From the NCBI GenBank assembly GCA_029262035.1, contig JAJDAE010000317.1, forward strand, positions 1 to 53,624: DNA of 53,624 bases, read 5' to 3'. A model generated the notes under the pieces. That model was not told where the DNA came from. It made no database searches and saw nothing but the letters and a program-made list of their open reading frames with translations. The stretch is from Candidatus Zhuqueibacterota bacterium (GTDB lineage Bacteria > Zhuqueibacterota > Zhuqueibacteria > Oceanimicrobiales > Oceanimicrobiaceae). Numbering within the stretch: the first letter of the stretch is position 1; each line of letters opens with the position of its first letter. Of this stretch, positions 1 through 8,772 are shown in pieces. The position numbers were made by a program, and so were the translations under genes.

Positions 1-998
1 TTAACATCGTCAATGAACTCCTGAATATCCTTTTCAGTTATTTTAAAGTTTTCCGGTCCGCCTTCATGGTGAACATGGGTCGTACCAATTATGGTGTAAT
101 TATTCCAAGGTGTGATGAAAAATAATCGAGATCCTTTATTCACAAGCGCATCATCATCCTTGGACTCATATTGGCTTGAAATCCCAACTGCAAACTCAGA
201 AAAAAGTTTACGCTTAACGACCAAATTCATCGCTGCGGACAACTTGACTTCCGTTTTGGGGCGATGCCCATTAAGTTTATCAAGGACATCATTAAACCAT
301 GGTCCGGCATTGTTTATGACAAGCTTGGAAGAAATTTCAAAAGTCTCACCCGTTAAATTATCTTTGGCTGCTATACCTGTAATTTTGTTATTATCAATTT
401 TGAAGCCAGTCATTTCAACATAGTTTGCTACGGAAGCACCCTTCTCAACTGCTGAACGGAGCATCGCCAGAAGCAGTCTTTCAGAATTGTCAACCTGGCA
501 GTCGTACCAAATTGCGCCACCTGTAAGACCGTCTTCATCTACCCCGGGAATAATTGTTTTGCACTCATCTTTTGAGACAACTTTACCACGCGGCATAAAT
601 TTATCGGGATCAGCAAGACCGTTACGATCAAATCCAATTAAATCATTTAAAAACAAAGCAATACTCATGCTCTCTTTACCCTTTAAAGCATGTCCGTAGG
701 TTGGCATAATACAGGGCAATGGATGCACAAGGTGAGGGGCAATTTTCATTAAAATTTTGCGCTCACGGATGGATTCACGCATACGCTTGAAGTCTGCATG
801 TTGCAAATAGCGTAAACCACCGTGAATAATTTTAAGGCTATTTGAAGAGGTTGCGCCACCGAAATCATTTTTTTCTACCAGCGCCACAGATAGTCCGCGC
901 AAGGTAGCTTCTCTGGCAGCTGATGCACCATAAATTCCACCACCGATGATAACGATGTCAAACGTTTTATTTTGTAACTCCGAGATATTGCGTTGCAT
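1..998 (-). CDS. glpD: Glycerol-3-phosphate dehydrogenase, FAD-dependent (C-terminus cut by window edge)
   Basis: Partial gene: the ATG is at 998 and the frame stays open for 332 codons to the left edge. The N-terminus carries a dinucleotide-binding motif (VIIGGGIYGASAAREA), then the GlpD/DAO-family run SNSLKIIHGGLRYLQ. Further on there are FAD-dependent oxidoreductase segments such as VINNAGPWFNDVL and RLFFITPWNNYTIIGTTH. Known family members oxidise sn-glycerol 3-phosphate to dihydroxyacetone phosphate at the membrane and pass electrons to quinone. The C-terminal part is not visible. AAGGA lies about 9 nt before the ATG. The gene follows the methyltransferase stop by 15 nt, so it probably belongs to the transcript starting at the glycosyltransferase, an unusual setting for glpD. 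A related DAO-family oxidase acting on another polyol phosphate is possible. Confidence 0.85.
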   Translation of the reverse strand, partial: MQRNISELQNKTFDIVIIGGGIYGASAAREATLRGLSVALVEKNDFGGATSSNSLKIIHGGLRYLQHADFKRMRESIRERKILMKIAPHLVHPLPCIMPTYGHALKGKESMSIALFLNDLIGFDRNGLADPDKFMPRGKVVSKDECKTIIPGVDEDGLTGGAIWYDCQVDNSERLLLAMLRSAVEKGASVANYVEMTGFKIDNNKITGIAAKDNLTGETFEISSKLVINNAGPWFNDVLDKLNGHRPKTEVKLSAAMNLVVKRKLFSEFAVGISSQYESKDDDALVNKGSRLFFITPWNNYTIIGTTHVHHEGGPENFKITEKDIQEFIDDV

Positions 999-1013
999 TA
1001 GAGCCTTCCTTGT

Positions 1014-1820
1014 CTACTTTTTCGCAAATGCCATTATATGCCAGCCTGTATTCCTGGTTACAGTCTTTGGAAGCAGGTTAAACGCGGGAACAAAAAAGGC
1101 ATTAAAAAAAATAGCTTTCAACCCTTTTTGCAAGCGAGACTTAACCGGAAATCGTTCCGGAACAATTTTTACTTCTGAGAATTTTGTTAATAACGCCTTA
1201 AACTCCGGGATAGTGTATTTTTTTAAAACCGGGGCATCTTCATGTTCTAACTCAACGCCAAGTGTTTTAGAAAGAAAGTTGAGCCATGATCTTCTATTAT
1301 AAACCATCATGATCACCTCTCCACCGGGCTTAACTACGCGGTACAATTCGTCAACCATTTTTTGGGCATTAGCAGTGTATTGAATAACACCATGTGCATA
1401 AACCACATCAAATGAATTGTCTTCAAACTCCAACGCCTCACCATTACCAAGCTTGAATTCACCATCAATTTTACTTTGTTCAAAATATTTACCGGCCAAA
1501 TCAATCGATTGTTCTGCTAAATCAATGCCGGTAACTTTGGCGCCTTTCTTAGCAAAACGGATCAAGTCAATACCAATGCCACAACCGACTTCAAGAATTG
1601 TTTTATCCTTGTAAGCTGAAAAATCAACAACTTTAGGCAGATAGCGTAACTTATCAAAACGATATTCATCTAGATCTTCGAAAAAGCCCAAAGTTCCTAT
1701 CGGATGTTTGGCCAACTCAAGATCATGGATATGTTCATTCCAATACACTCGAATTTTATCTAACAAAGAATCGTCCAATTTTAAATCGTTGGTTTTTTCC
1801 ATTTCTGCGGTATCACTCAT
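1014..1820 (-). CDS. Class I SAM-dependent methyltransferase (Methyltransf_11 type)
   Basis: 268 residues. Motif I (EVGCGIG, about residues 77-83) and the acidic residue ending motif II (VTGID, D100) form the SAM pocket. FDVVYAHGVIQYT fits motif IV and LYRVVKPGGEVIMMVYN fits the post-motif region of UbiE/Methyltransf_11 enzymes. The substrate cannot be read from sequence. The position after a glycosyltransferase, an AsnB-type amidotransferase and a radical SAM enzyme suggests decoration of a sugar, lipid or small molecule rather than ubiquinone or menaquinone methylation. AAAGGA stands about 7 nt before the ATG at 1820. No signal peptide, so probably cytosolic. Confidence 0.85.
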   Translation of the reverse strand: MSDTAEMEKTNDLKLDDSLLDKIRVYWNEHIHDLELAKHPIGTLGFFEDLDEYRFDKLRYLPKVVDFSAYKDKTILEVGCGIGIDLIRFAKKGAKVTGIDLAEQSIDLAGKYFEQSKIDGEFKLGNGEALEFEDNSFDVVYAHGVIQYTANAQKMVDELYRVVKPGGEVIMMVYNRRSWLNFLSKTLGVELEHEDAPVLKKYTIPEFKALLTKFSEVKIVPERFPVKSRLQKGLKAIFFNAFFVPAFNLLPKTVTRNTGWHIMAFAKK

Positions 1821-1850
1821 AAAAAAATCCTTTTATTTTCCTTCAGCAAT

Positions 1851-2924
1851 TCACTTTGCGTTATTAAGAGCAGGCCTAAACATTTTGAACAATGACTTCT
1901 TCGTTATTTGCCTACTATCAAATTTAAACCCGTTCATTGAATCAGCCAACTGCCAATGTTCCGAAAAACTCTTAGGGAAACTCCTGATTGCATTAGCATT
2001 TTGGCCAAACCAAATTTTACTAAAAGCTGTATTTCTAATATTACCCAGTTTCATTTTTTTGGCAGGACTGGCAAAAACATTCCCCCATGAATCAATATAT
2101 GCAAAGTGCTTTTCATAACTTGGAGAAGTTTTACCTACAATATCCAAACTTCTAAATGATTCAAGCATAGACAAATAATGACTTGGTTTACCAACCAAAA
2201 CATTTTTGAAATTCTTCATCATTTCACTTATCTGCAATTCAACCTGTTCATAATCAGATTGAGTTAATTTAAAGGAATCGTTAAACCCAAAATTCCTTTT
2301 CCCAAAAGTCTGGGCAAAGTTAAAACAAAATCCATCAATACCCTTTACAATTGTCAATTCGGCAAGCGGTATCAACTCTTTAATATTTCGGTGGGTTACA
2401 ACAGCTTTAATAATAATTTCGGGGGAGGAATTTGCACGCATGGCTTTAAGATTATCAATCGCGGAAACCGCAAGATCATAATACCCTTTTATCCCACGAA
2501 TTTCATCATTTAAACAAGCGGTTGCGGCATCAAGTGAAATGCATATTCTATCAAGGCCAGCCTCTATTAGTTTATTTGCCCGCCGCTCATTTATTAACAA
2601 TCCATTTGTCACTAATTCAGTGGTTAAACCCTGACTTTTTGCAAAACTAATAATTTCAAATAAATCTTTTCTTAATAAAGGTTCGCCGCCTGTGAAAGTG
2701 AGATTAACCAATCCAGCCTTGGCTAACTGCCTTACAAGTTCAATTGACTCTGAATGACTTAAAATTGTCGAGTCAGGCTTAGACTGCCAGTCCTTACACG
2801 TTTGACATCTTGCATTACAAGTATTTATCACTTCCCATTCGGCCTTTAATGGCCCGGAAATCGTCCCATCATCCCCACTATTAAATTGTAGCAAATTCCT
2901 CAGATGCTTGAGTGGTTTTTTCAT
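1851..2924 (-). CDS. Radical SAM protein with cysteine-free SPASM/Twitch-like tail
   Basis: 357 residues from the ATG at 2924; a longer frame exists only from a TTG at 2969. Cys36, Cys40 and Cys43 (CNARCQTC) form the CxxxCxxC site for the SAM-cleaving [4Fe-4S] cluster. They are followed by the GGEPLLR motif and an ISLDA strand typical of MoaA/PqqE-like enzymes. The C-terminus keeps the SPASM outline (IDSWGNVFASP, then KLGNIRNTAFSKIW), but the positions that usually bind an auxiliary cluster are not cysteines. The start overlaps the end of asnB by 44 nt and has only a weak ribosome site, so translation is probably coupled. Substrate unknown; a carbohydrate, lipid head group or peptide is possible. 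Confidence 0.82.
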   Translation of the reverse strand: MKKPLKHLRNLLQFNSGDDGTISGPLKAEWEVINTCNARCQTCKDWQSKPDSTILSHSESIELVRQLAKAGLVNLTFTGGEPLLRKDLFEIISFAKSQGLTTELVTNGLLINERRANKLIEAGLDRICISLDAATACLNDEIRGIKGYYDLAVSAIDNLKAMRANSSPEIIIKAVVTHRNIKELIPLAELTIVKGIDGFCFNFAQTFGKRNFGFNDSFKLTQSDYEQVELQISEMMKNFKNVLVGKPSHYLSMLESFRSLDIVGKTSPSYEKHFAYIDSWGNVFASPAKKMKLGNIRNTAFSKIWFGQNANAIRSFPKSFSEHWQLADSMNGFKFDSRQITKKSLFKMFRPALNNAK

Positions 2925-4821
2925 AGTTATTGTTTTCGCTCCGCAAATATATGTCTTGCCAGATACCAAATACCATCATCGACCACAGTCGGTGACTATG
3001 ATTTTCCTTGTCCTTTAGATGCTCATCTTTAAGCTTTTCAACATATTCCGGATTAAAGAATCCTTCTCTTTTAACTTTTGATGGTTCTAAAACATCCATC
3101 ATTAAATCTTTTAAATCTGTTTTAAGCCAGTTTTTAATAGGTATGCTGAAGCCTTCTTTACCACGAGTAAGGATTTCGTTAGGCAGCAAATCGCCCATAG
3201 CCTTTTTCAGCAAGTACTTTGTGCTCTTTCCCTTAAGCTTCATCGCACTCGGTATCGTGGCAGCAAATTCAACAAAACGATGATCCAAAAATGGGACACG
3301 TGCTTCAAGGGAGGTCGCCATACTCATGCGGTCAACTTTCACCAAAATATTGTCGACGAGATAGCTTTTTATATCTACATATAATTGTCGATTTATTTGA
3401 TCATTGGTATGTTCAGCTTTAGTGAAATAATTTCTAATATGGCCGTATGAATCGTACCCATTTAGATTTTCCCGCATATCATCTGAATACAGCTTGCTTT
3501 TTTCTATTTCTTGCAGGAATATCATCCAGCGCGTGTGCTGTAAATCCCGGGGCAAACGCATGCCTTCATCAAATCTTTTTGCCTTGTTAATTAAGCCTTT
3601 TTTCTTTTCAGTCGGGGGCATACTATTTAAGATGGGTGAAACCAAACCTTTACGAAAAAAACCGGGAAGGTTGCCATAACTATTGCCCATTCTATTTGCA
3701 ATATAAGTGTCATAACCGGCGAAAAGTTCATCCCCGCCATCCCCGGAAAGTGCAACAGTTACATGCTGCCTCGCCATTTTTGAAACGAGATAGGTTGGGA
3801 AAATTGAAAAATCACCGAAAGGTTCATCAAGATGACCAACTAATTTTTCAGTTAAATCAAGTGCATTTGTTTCGATGGTAGATTCATAATGTTCAGTGTT
3901 AAATTTCTTAGCTATTGTTTGAGCAAAACCGGTTTCGTTGTAGGAGGACTCCTTAAACCCAATCGAAAAAGTTTTTACCGGTCTGTCCATTATTTTACTC
4001 ATCAACGCTACAATAGAACTGGAATCAATGCCCCCGCTTAGAAAAGCCCCAAGAGGAACATCCGACATTAATCTTATTTTAACGGAATCATGCAGAAGTT
4101 CAATTAATTGCTCACAAAGTTCATCTTCACTCGCTGAACATTCATTGTACTTTAAATCCCAATATTCTTTAATAGTAATTTTGCCATCTTTCAAAGTCAG
4201 GCTGTGCCCTGGTGGAAGTTTTTTAATATCTTTAAATATGCTATAGGGCGAAGGTATATATTCAAACGTCAAAAAAGTATCAAGCGCTTGTCTGTCAACT
4301 TCGCGCGAAACACCATCAAGCTTTAGGATGGATTTAAGCTCGGAACCAAATGCGAACTTTAGAGGATCGGAATAATAATATAGCGGCTTAATACCCAAAC
4401 GATCCCGCGCTATAAATACTGTTTGATTTCGCAAATCCAGAATGGCAAAACCAAACATGCCATTTAGTTTTGTTGGGCATTGGTCTCCATATTCTTCATA
4501 GGCATGGACAATTGCTTCGGTATCCGTATTTGTCTGAAATTTATGGCCTTTCTTTTCGAGCTCAGCTCGTAACTCTAAATGATTGTAAATTTCGCCATTA
4601 AAAACAATCCATACAGATCCATCTTCATTGGAAATTGGCTGATGTCCCGTTGCCAGGTCAATAATACTCAGCCGTCTCATACCCATACCAAAATTGTTTT
4701 TTACAAAAATACCTTCATCATCCGGACCTCGATGTACAATTGCGTCACACATGGCCTTTATTTCTCGTTGGCCAACCGGACGCTCTCTCTCAAAATAAGT
4801 TACTCCACAAATTCCACACAT
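2881..4821 (-). CDS. asnB: Asparagine synthase (glutamine-hydrolysing) family amidotransferase
   Basis: 646 residues. MCGICGV places the N-terminal nucleophile Cys2 of a class II glutaminase domain (about 1-200, with RGPDDEG and FNGEIYNH). SGGIDSS at 262-268 is the PP-loop of the synthetase domain, and SLEARVPFLDH is a family signature near the C-terminus. The standard reaction converts aspartate, glutamine and ATP into asparagine. Homologues in polysaccharide and exosortase-type clusters often amidate sugar acids or other carboxylates. The context here (GT4 upstream, radical SAM and methyltransferase downstream) makes such a specialised role plausible, but a housekeeping AsnB cannot be excluded. 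AAGGA lies upstream of the ATG. It follows the glycosyltransferase by 13 nt. Confidence 0.9.
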   Translation of the reverse strand: MCGICGVTYFERERPVGQREIKAMCDAIVHRGPDDEGIFVKNNFGMGMRRLSIIDLATGHQPISNEDGSVWIVFNGEIYNHLELRAELEKKGHKFQTNTDTEAIVHAYEEYGDQCPTKLNGMFGFAILDLRNQTVFIARDRLGIKPLYYYSDPLKFAFGSELKSILKLDGVSREVDRQALDTFLTFEYIPSPYSIFKDIKKLPPGHSLTLKDGKITIKEYWDLKYNECSASEDELCEQLIELLHDSVKIRLMSDVPLGAFLSGGIDSSSIVALMSKIMDRPVKTFSIGFKESSYNETGFAQTIAKKFNTEHYESTIETNALDLTEKLVGHLDEPFGDFSIFPTYLVSKMARQHVTVALSGDGGDELFAGYDTYIANRMGNSYGNLPGFFRKGLVSPILNSMPPTEKKKGLINKAKRFDEGMRLPRDLQHTRWMIFLQEIEKSKLYSDDMRENLNGYDSYGHIRNYFTKAEHTNDQINRQLYVDIKSYLVDNILVKVDRMSMATSLEARVPFLDHRFVEFAATIPSAMKLKGKSTKYLLKKAMGDLLPNEILTRGKEGFSIPIKNWLKTDLKDLMMDVLEPSKVKREGFFNPEYVEKLKDEHLKDKENHSHRLWSMMVFGIWQDIYLRSENNNYEKTTQASEEFATI

Positions 4822-4834
4822 AGTTTCAGCATCC

Positions 4835-6010
4835 TTACTTTACTTCAGATTCAATAAATTTGTACAATTCTTTGGTTTTGTTTAAATAAACATCGTAACT
4901 ATACTTATCTTCGGCAAGTTTGGCTGCGTTCTCACTAATTTTTTTACCCAAATTTTTATTTTTTAATATAGATAACAGACCGTCTCCAAAAGACTCAGGG
5001 GTACAATCTGTTAAAATTGAGACGTCCTTATTTAAGACCTGAGTATGAGTGAGATGATTTGTGGCAACAATCGGTTTTCCCGAACGAAGATAGGAGTAGA
5101 TTTTAAGCGGCGTATTGTTACCTTCCAGGCGTGGCGAAACGAGTATGTCTGAATTTTCGATATAGGCCGGTACCTCCTCGGGAACAACTGAGCCGGTAAA
5201 AAGAAAATGGCTTTCCATATTAAGTCGCTTTGTTTTTTCTTTATAAGCCTCAATTTGTTCAGGTTTTCCACCTACCATAACAAAGCGCACCTTAGGCGTA
5301 TCCTTTATCACTTTAACACTCGAATCGATTAGAAGATCGATACCCTGATAAGTTTCAAATGTACCCGCATATAAAACTGTGACCTCACCGTTTAATTTTA
5401 CTTTTTTCCTTATTGCCTGGCTATCTACTTCTGTATTAAAAACCAAGCTATTATCGGCCACGTTTTCGATCAAGACATTATGCTTGTCTGGGAATAATTT
5501 TCCAACATAATCATGCAACTCAGGACATATTGTAATAACTGCCTTAGCGCTTTTAATTGTGTAGTTTTCAAGTCCGTCGAAAATCTTTTTAATAATCCCT
5601 GACTTAGTAAACTTAAAATTTTCTAATTGTTGGGGCAAGCTTGAATGCATGTCATACAAATGTGTAATTCTATACTTATTGGCGAACCAGGCACACCAAA
5701 AACCAGCTTCTTCATGAGAATGAATAAGATCATAATTACCAGCTTTCAGCAAAGCTCTTGTTTTAAAAAGCAGAAGCAGATCAAGAATAATTTTGGGTTT
5801 AGAGGGCCCGATGGCAATTTTTTTAATAAACGGAACTTTAGCAATTCGATGGATAGTAACACCTTCAACTTCAACATCTTCACCAAGATGATAAGTTAAC
5901 AGATCAATTTTATACCCAAATTTCGAAAGTGCTTTAAGACGATGGAGCACGCTAAAAGGGGTGCCGCGGGGTTGAAAAAAAGGCTGTGGAGCAATCATTA
6001 AAACGCGCAT
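4835..6010 (-). CDS. GT4-family glycosyltransferase
   Basis: 391 residues from the ATG at 6010. GAGGTGA sits 5-6 nt upstream and decides this start over an in-frame start 10 codons earlier. The N-terminus (MRVLMIAPQPFFQPRGTP, then FSVLHRLKALSKFGYKIDLL) is the GT-B acceptor Rossmann half. IHSHEEAGFW lies in the first domain. LYAGTFETYQGIDLL and SDILVSPRLEGNNTPLKIYSYL are the donor-binding segments of group 1 transferases. It should transfer a nucleotide-activated sugar with retention to a lipid-linked or surface glycan; donor and acceptor are unknown. It is the first gene of a five-gene minus-strand run and is preceded by a candidate sigma-54 promoter. Confidence 0.88.
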   Translation of the reverse strand: MRVLMIAPQPFFQPRGTPFSVLHRLKALSKFGYKIDLLTYHLGEDVEVEGVTIHRIAKVPFIKKIAIGPSKPKIILDLLLLFKTRALLKAGNYDLIHSHEEAGFWCAWFANKYRITHLYDMHSSLPQQLENFKFTKSGIIKKIFDGLENYTIKSAKAVITICPELHDYVGKLFPDKHNVLIENVADNSLVFNTEVDSQAIRKKVKLNGEVTVLYAGTFETYQGIDLLIDSSVKVIKDTPKVRFVMVGGKPEQIEAYKEKTKRLNMESHFLFTGSVVPEEVPAYIENSDILVSPRLEGNNTPLKIYSYLRSGKPIVATNHLTHTQVLNKDVSILTDCTPESFGDGLLSILKNKNLGKKISENAAKLAEDKYSYDVYLNKTKELYKFIESEVK

Positions 6011-6075
6011 GTAAATCACCTCATTATCATTTTCAGTCACAAGAATTATATATTACAATTCAGCATACTTTTGCA

Positions 6076-6092
6076 GGCAATTATAATGCCAA
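6076..6092 (-). promoter_or_regulatory. Candidate sigma-54 (-24/-12) promoter upstream of the GT4 operon
   Basis: The minus strand reads TTGGCATTATAATTGCC. The invariant GG and GC dinucleotides are exactly 10 nt apart, matching the TGGCAC-N5-TTGCW consensus except for T at the sixth base and C at the last. It lies about 65-80 nt before the GT4 start codon, downstream of the terminator of the preceding exopolysaccharide operon, as expected for a new transcription unit. A sigma-54-dependent response regulator is encoded at the right end of the window; a link between the two is inference. Confidence 0.55.
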
Positions 6093-6223
6093 GAGAAAGT
6101 TTGAGAAAACCCATTAAAAACGTTAGTAAATAGCTAATTTTACGCCTCTTATTTTGAATTTACGATAAACTTGGTTTGTCCTATTTGTGCCACTTTGAAA
6201 CGATGTAAGCTTTTGACACAAAC

Positions 6224-6258
6224 AAAAAAAGAGATAGTACAGAATCACCATCTCTTTT
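6224..6258 (-). terminator. Rho-independent terminator of the exopolysaccharide operon
   Basis: On the minus strand AAAAGAGAT pairs with ATCTCTTTT across a 14-nt loop, and a run of seven T follows. It begins about 22 nt after the stop codon of the sugar transferase gene, so it marks the end of the wza/wzc transcript and isolates it from the GT4-asnB unit. Confidence 0.8.
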
Positions 6259-6280
6259 AAGAACGCTCCCGAACATCAAT

Positions 6281-7738
6281 TTAACTCGCTCCGTAACCAA
6301 ATAGAACAACAAATACAGTGCGAAAAAGAATTTTTACATCCAGCCATAGCGACCAACGGTCAATGTATTCTAAATCCATCTCCATCCATTTTTCAAACTG
6401 AATATTGTTTCTGCCACTTACTTGCCAAATACAAGTTAGCCCAGGTTTTAAACTGAGGCGCCTTCGTTGCCAGACTTTATATAGCTCCACCTCAACAGGC
6501 AAAGGAGGTCTTGGTCCCACAATGCTCATATCTCCTTTTAAGATATTTATCAGCTGAGGTAGTTCATCAATACTAAGCCTTCTAAGAAAACGACCTACTT
6601 TGGTGATGCGTGGATCTTTCTTCATTTTAAAAACAGGACCATCCATTTCGTTTTGTTTCTCCAGCTCCCTTTTTTTCATTTCAGCACCAACAATCATTGT
6701 CCGAAATTTGTACAGCTTGAATTTTCTTCCATTCAACCCAGAGCGTACCTGAGCGAAAAAGATTGGCCCCTTGGAACTGAGTTTAATTGCAAGTATAGTG
6801 ACCAAAATCAACGGGCTGAATAAAATGAGGAGAAATATCGATAATAACACATCAGTTGTACGTTTTAAAAAGAGCTGCCACTGTTTTGCAGAAAATGCTT
6901 CAAATTCAAGAAGCGGGAAACCGCTAAAATCAGTTTGGCGTACTTTTGCGATTCGCAAGTTATATAAATCCATTGAAATAGAAGTGCTTATTCCTTCTCT
7001 TTCACAGGCAAGAATAGCTTCATCAATTCGGTTAAGCCAGAGTCTTGGAACGACAAAAATTACACGATCTACAACGATACGGTGCAAAACAAAAGGAATA
7101 TCTTGTAATCTTCCAAGAACCCGAAAGCCGTCGATACTCTTTCCATACATACCATGCTCATCATCAATCAAACCGACTATTTTAAGTCCCCAGTGTGCAT
7201 GTTCTTTAACAACCTTGATAAATTCCTGCGCTCTTTTTCCGGTTCCAACAATCAGAATATTAACCTGATTATAACCCTTTGAGTGAATATAATCGAAAAA
7301 CTTATAAAGAATATATTTGCCAATAATTAAAAAGATGCAGCTGGTGATCGCATAATTGGCAATAAATAACCGGCTGGTTAAAGTAAGTTTAGAAAGAAAA
7401 ATAACGCTTCCGGTGGTAATGGTTGCCCAAAATCCGGATTTAATAGTAATTAAAATAACATGAAGAAACCTTTTAGTTCTTAAGTCTTTGTAGGCACCTT
7501 GGGCCGACAGAAAAAAGAGCCAAAGCGGGATACCGGAAAGAAATATTATTGAATTCCTCTCAATAAAATAAAAGAGACCTGAAAAGTCTGGTGTTGCGGC
7601 AAATGCCATTTCACCTAAGTTGTAAAAGGTTCTAATATAAAAACTTAAAAAGTAGGTTGTAATTATTGAAAGGCAAATAAAAAACAGATCAACCACGCGA
7701 ACAATATTACTGAGGAATATTTCTTTTTCTTTTACCAT
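6281..7738 (-). CDS. Undecaprenyl-phosphate sugar phosphotransferase (WbaP/WcaJ-like priming transferase)
   Basis: 485 residues. The N-terminal half has four to five hydrophobic helices followed by a CoA-binding-like Rossmann region (NILIVGTGKRAQEF). The C-terminal third is the bacterial sugar transferase domain: KRTTDVLLSIFLLILFSP, GPIFFAQVRSG, LYKFRTM, then SIDELPQLINILKGDMS and IVGPRPP. These enzymes move a hexose-1-phosphate from UDP-sugar to undecaprenyl phosphate on the inner face of the membrane, starting repeat-unit synthesis. It is the last gene of the exopolysaccharide operon, 36 nt after the epimerase and just before a strong terminator. The sugar (glucose or galactose) is not determinable. 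Confidence 0.92.
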   Translation of the reverse strand: MVKEKEIFLSNIVRVVDLFFICLSIITTYFLSFYIRTFYNLGEMAFAATPDFSGLFYFIERNSIIFLSGIPLWLFFLSAQGAYKDLRTKRFLHVILITIKSGFWATITTGSVIFLSKLTLTSRLFIANYAITSCIFLIIGKYILYKFFDYIHSKGYNQVNILIVGTGKRAQEFIKVVKEHAHWGLKIVGLIDDEHGMYGKSIDGFRVLGRLQDIPFVLHRIVVDRVIFVVPRLWLNRIDEAILACEREGISTSISMDLYNLRIAKVRQTDFSGFPLLEFEAFSAKQWQLFLKRTTDVLLSIFLLILFSPLILVTILAIKLSSKGPIFFAQVRSGLNGRKFKLYKFRTMIVGAEMKKRELEKQNEMDGPVFKMKKDPRITKVGRFLRRLSIDELPQLINILKGDMSIVGPRPPLPVEVELYKVWQRRRLSLKPGLTCIWQVSGRNNIQFEKWMEMDLEYIDRWSLWLDVKILFRTVFVVLFGYGAS

Positions 7739-7774
7739 TTCAAGTGCGGTGTGTTATTATCAAAGCTATTTTAT

Positions 7775-8731
7775 TCAAACGCGGTTTTTAGTATACCACT
7801 CGACAAACTTTTTCACGCCTTCTTCAACATTCACTTGCGGATCGTAGTTAATTTCACTTTTAGCTTTGGTAATATCAGCATAAGTAATTGGCACATCTCC
7901 AGGCTGCACAGGTAATTTTTCTACATTTGGTTCTTTGCCTAAAGATTCTCCGATTAACTGAATTAAACTTTTCAACTCAATTGTCTTGGATTCCCCAAGA
8001 TTATAGATGTGATAACTTGAGCAATGTTCAATCGATTTACAGATGCCATCAATTATATCAGAAATATAGGTATAATCCCTTCGAGTGTACCCATCTCCAA
8101 ACATGGGCAACTTTTCACCTTTATATATTTTATCGGTGAATTTATGGATTGCCATATCGGGGCGTTGCCTGGGTCCGTAAACGGTAAAAAACCTTAGGCA
8201 TGTAACAGGTAGTTTAAATAAATGATGGTAGGTATAGCAGATTAACTCTCCTGCTTTTTTTGTTGATGCATAAGGAGAAATCGGAAAATCGACAAGATCA
8301 TCTTCAGCGAAAGGGACTTTTTCATTCTTCCCATAAACAGAAGATGATGAAGCAAAAATAAATTTCTTAATCCCATGATTTCTGGCCATTTCAAGAAGAT
8401 TTGATGTACCTTCAACATTGACACGTTGATAAAGTAATGGTTCTTGAATAGAGGGACGAACACCAGCTCTTGCAGCCAAATGGACAATAGTATCGAATTT
8501 ATTTTCAGGGAAAATATTGTTTAAAAGCGAAAAATCGAGTATATCACCATCAATCAGTTGGTAATTGGGATGGTTTAACAGGGTTTCTATATTGGATCGT
8601 TTTATTCTTATGTCGTAATAGTCGTTAAAATTATCCAAACAAAAGACTTTGTTTCCTTGTTCAAGTAATCTCTCGCTTAAATGTGAACCTATAAAACCTG
8701 CCCCGCCTGTCACTAATATCCTATTACTCAT
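7775..8731 (-). CDS. UDP-glucuronate 4-epimerase-like NAD-dependent epimerase
   Basis: 318 residues, an extended short-chain dehydrogenase. TGGAGFIGSH near the N-terminus binds NAD, SSSSVYG supplies the catalytic Ser/Thr, and YASTK is the YxxxK active site. The stretch FFTVYGPRQRPDMA is typical of UDP-glucuronate/galacturonate 4-epimerases rather than of GalE or dTDP-glucose dehydratases. It would supply UDP-galacturonate for the surface polysaccharide made by this locus. It lies between the Wzc kinase and the priming transferase with short gaps, clearly within the operon. UDP-glucose 4-epimerase activity remains possible, and galT in the same locus would fit that too. Confidence 0.85.
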   Translation of the reverse strand: MSNRILVTGGAGFIGSHLSERLLEQGNKVFCLDNFNDYYDIRIKRSNIETLLNHPNYQLIDGDILDFSLLNNIFPENKFDTIVHLAARAGVRPSIQEPLLYQRVNVEGTSNLLEMARNHGIKKFIFASSSSVYGKNEKVPFAEDDLVDFPISPYASTKKAGELICYTYHHLFKLPVTCLRFFTVYGPRQRPDMAIHKFTDKIYKGEKLPMFGDGYTRRDYTYISDIIDGICKSIEHCSSYHIYNLGESKTIELKSLIQLIGESLGKEPNVEKLPVQPGDVPITYADITKAKSEINYDPQVNVEEGVKKFVEWYTKNRV

Positions 8732-8772
8732 CGTAGTTTATCGTCCTCTGATAAAAACTATACTCACCCGTT

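Noticed and set aside
112-699. Plus-strand frames in the first 700 nt
   Set aside because: They are antisense to the GlpD frame, which is open to the window edge and carries clear family motifs.
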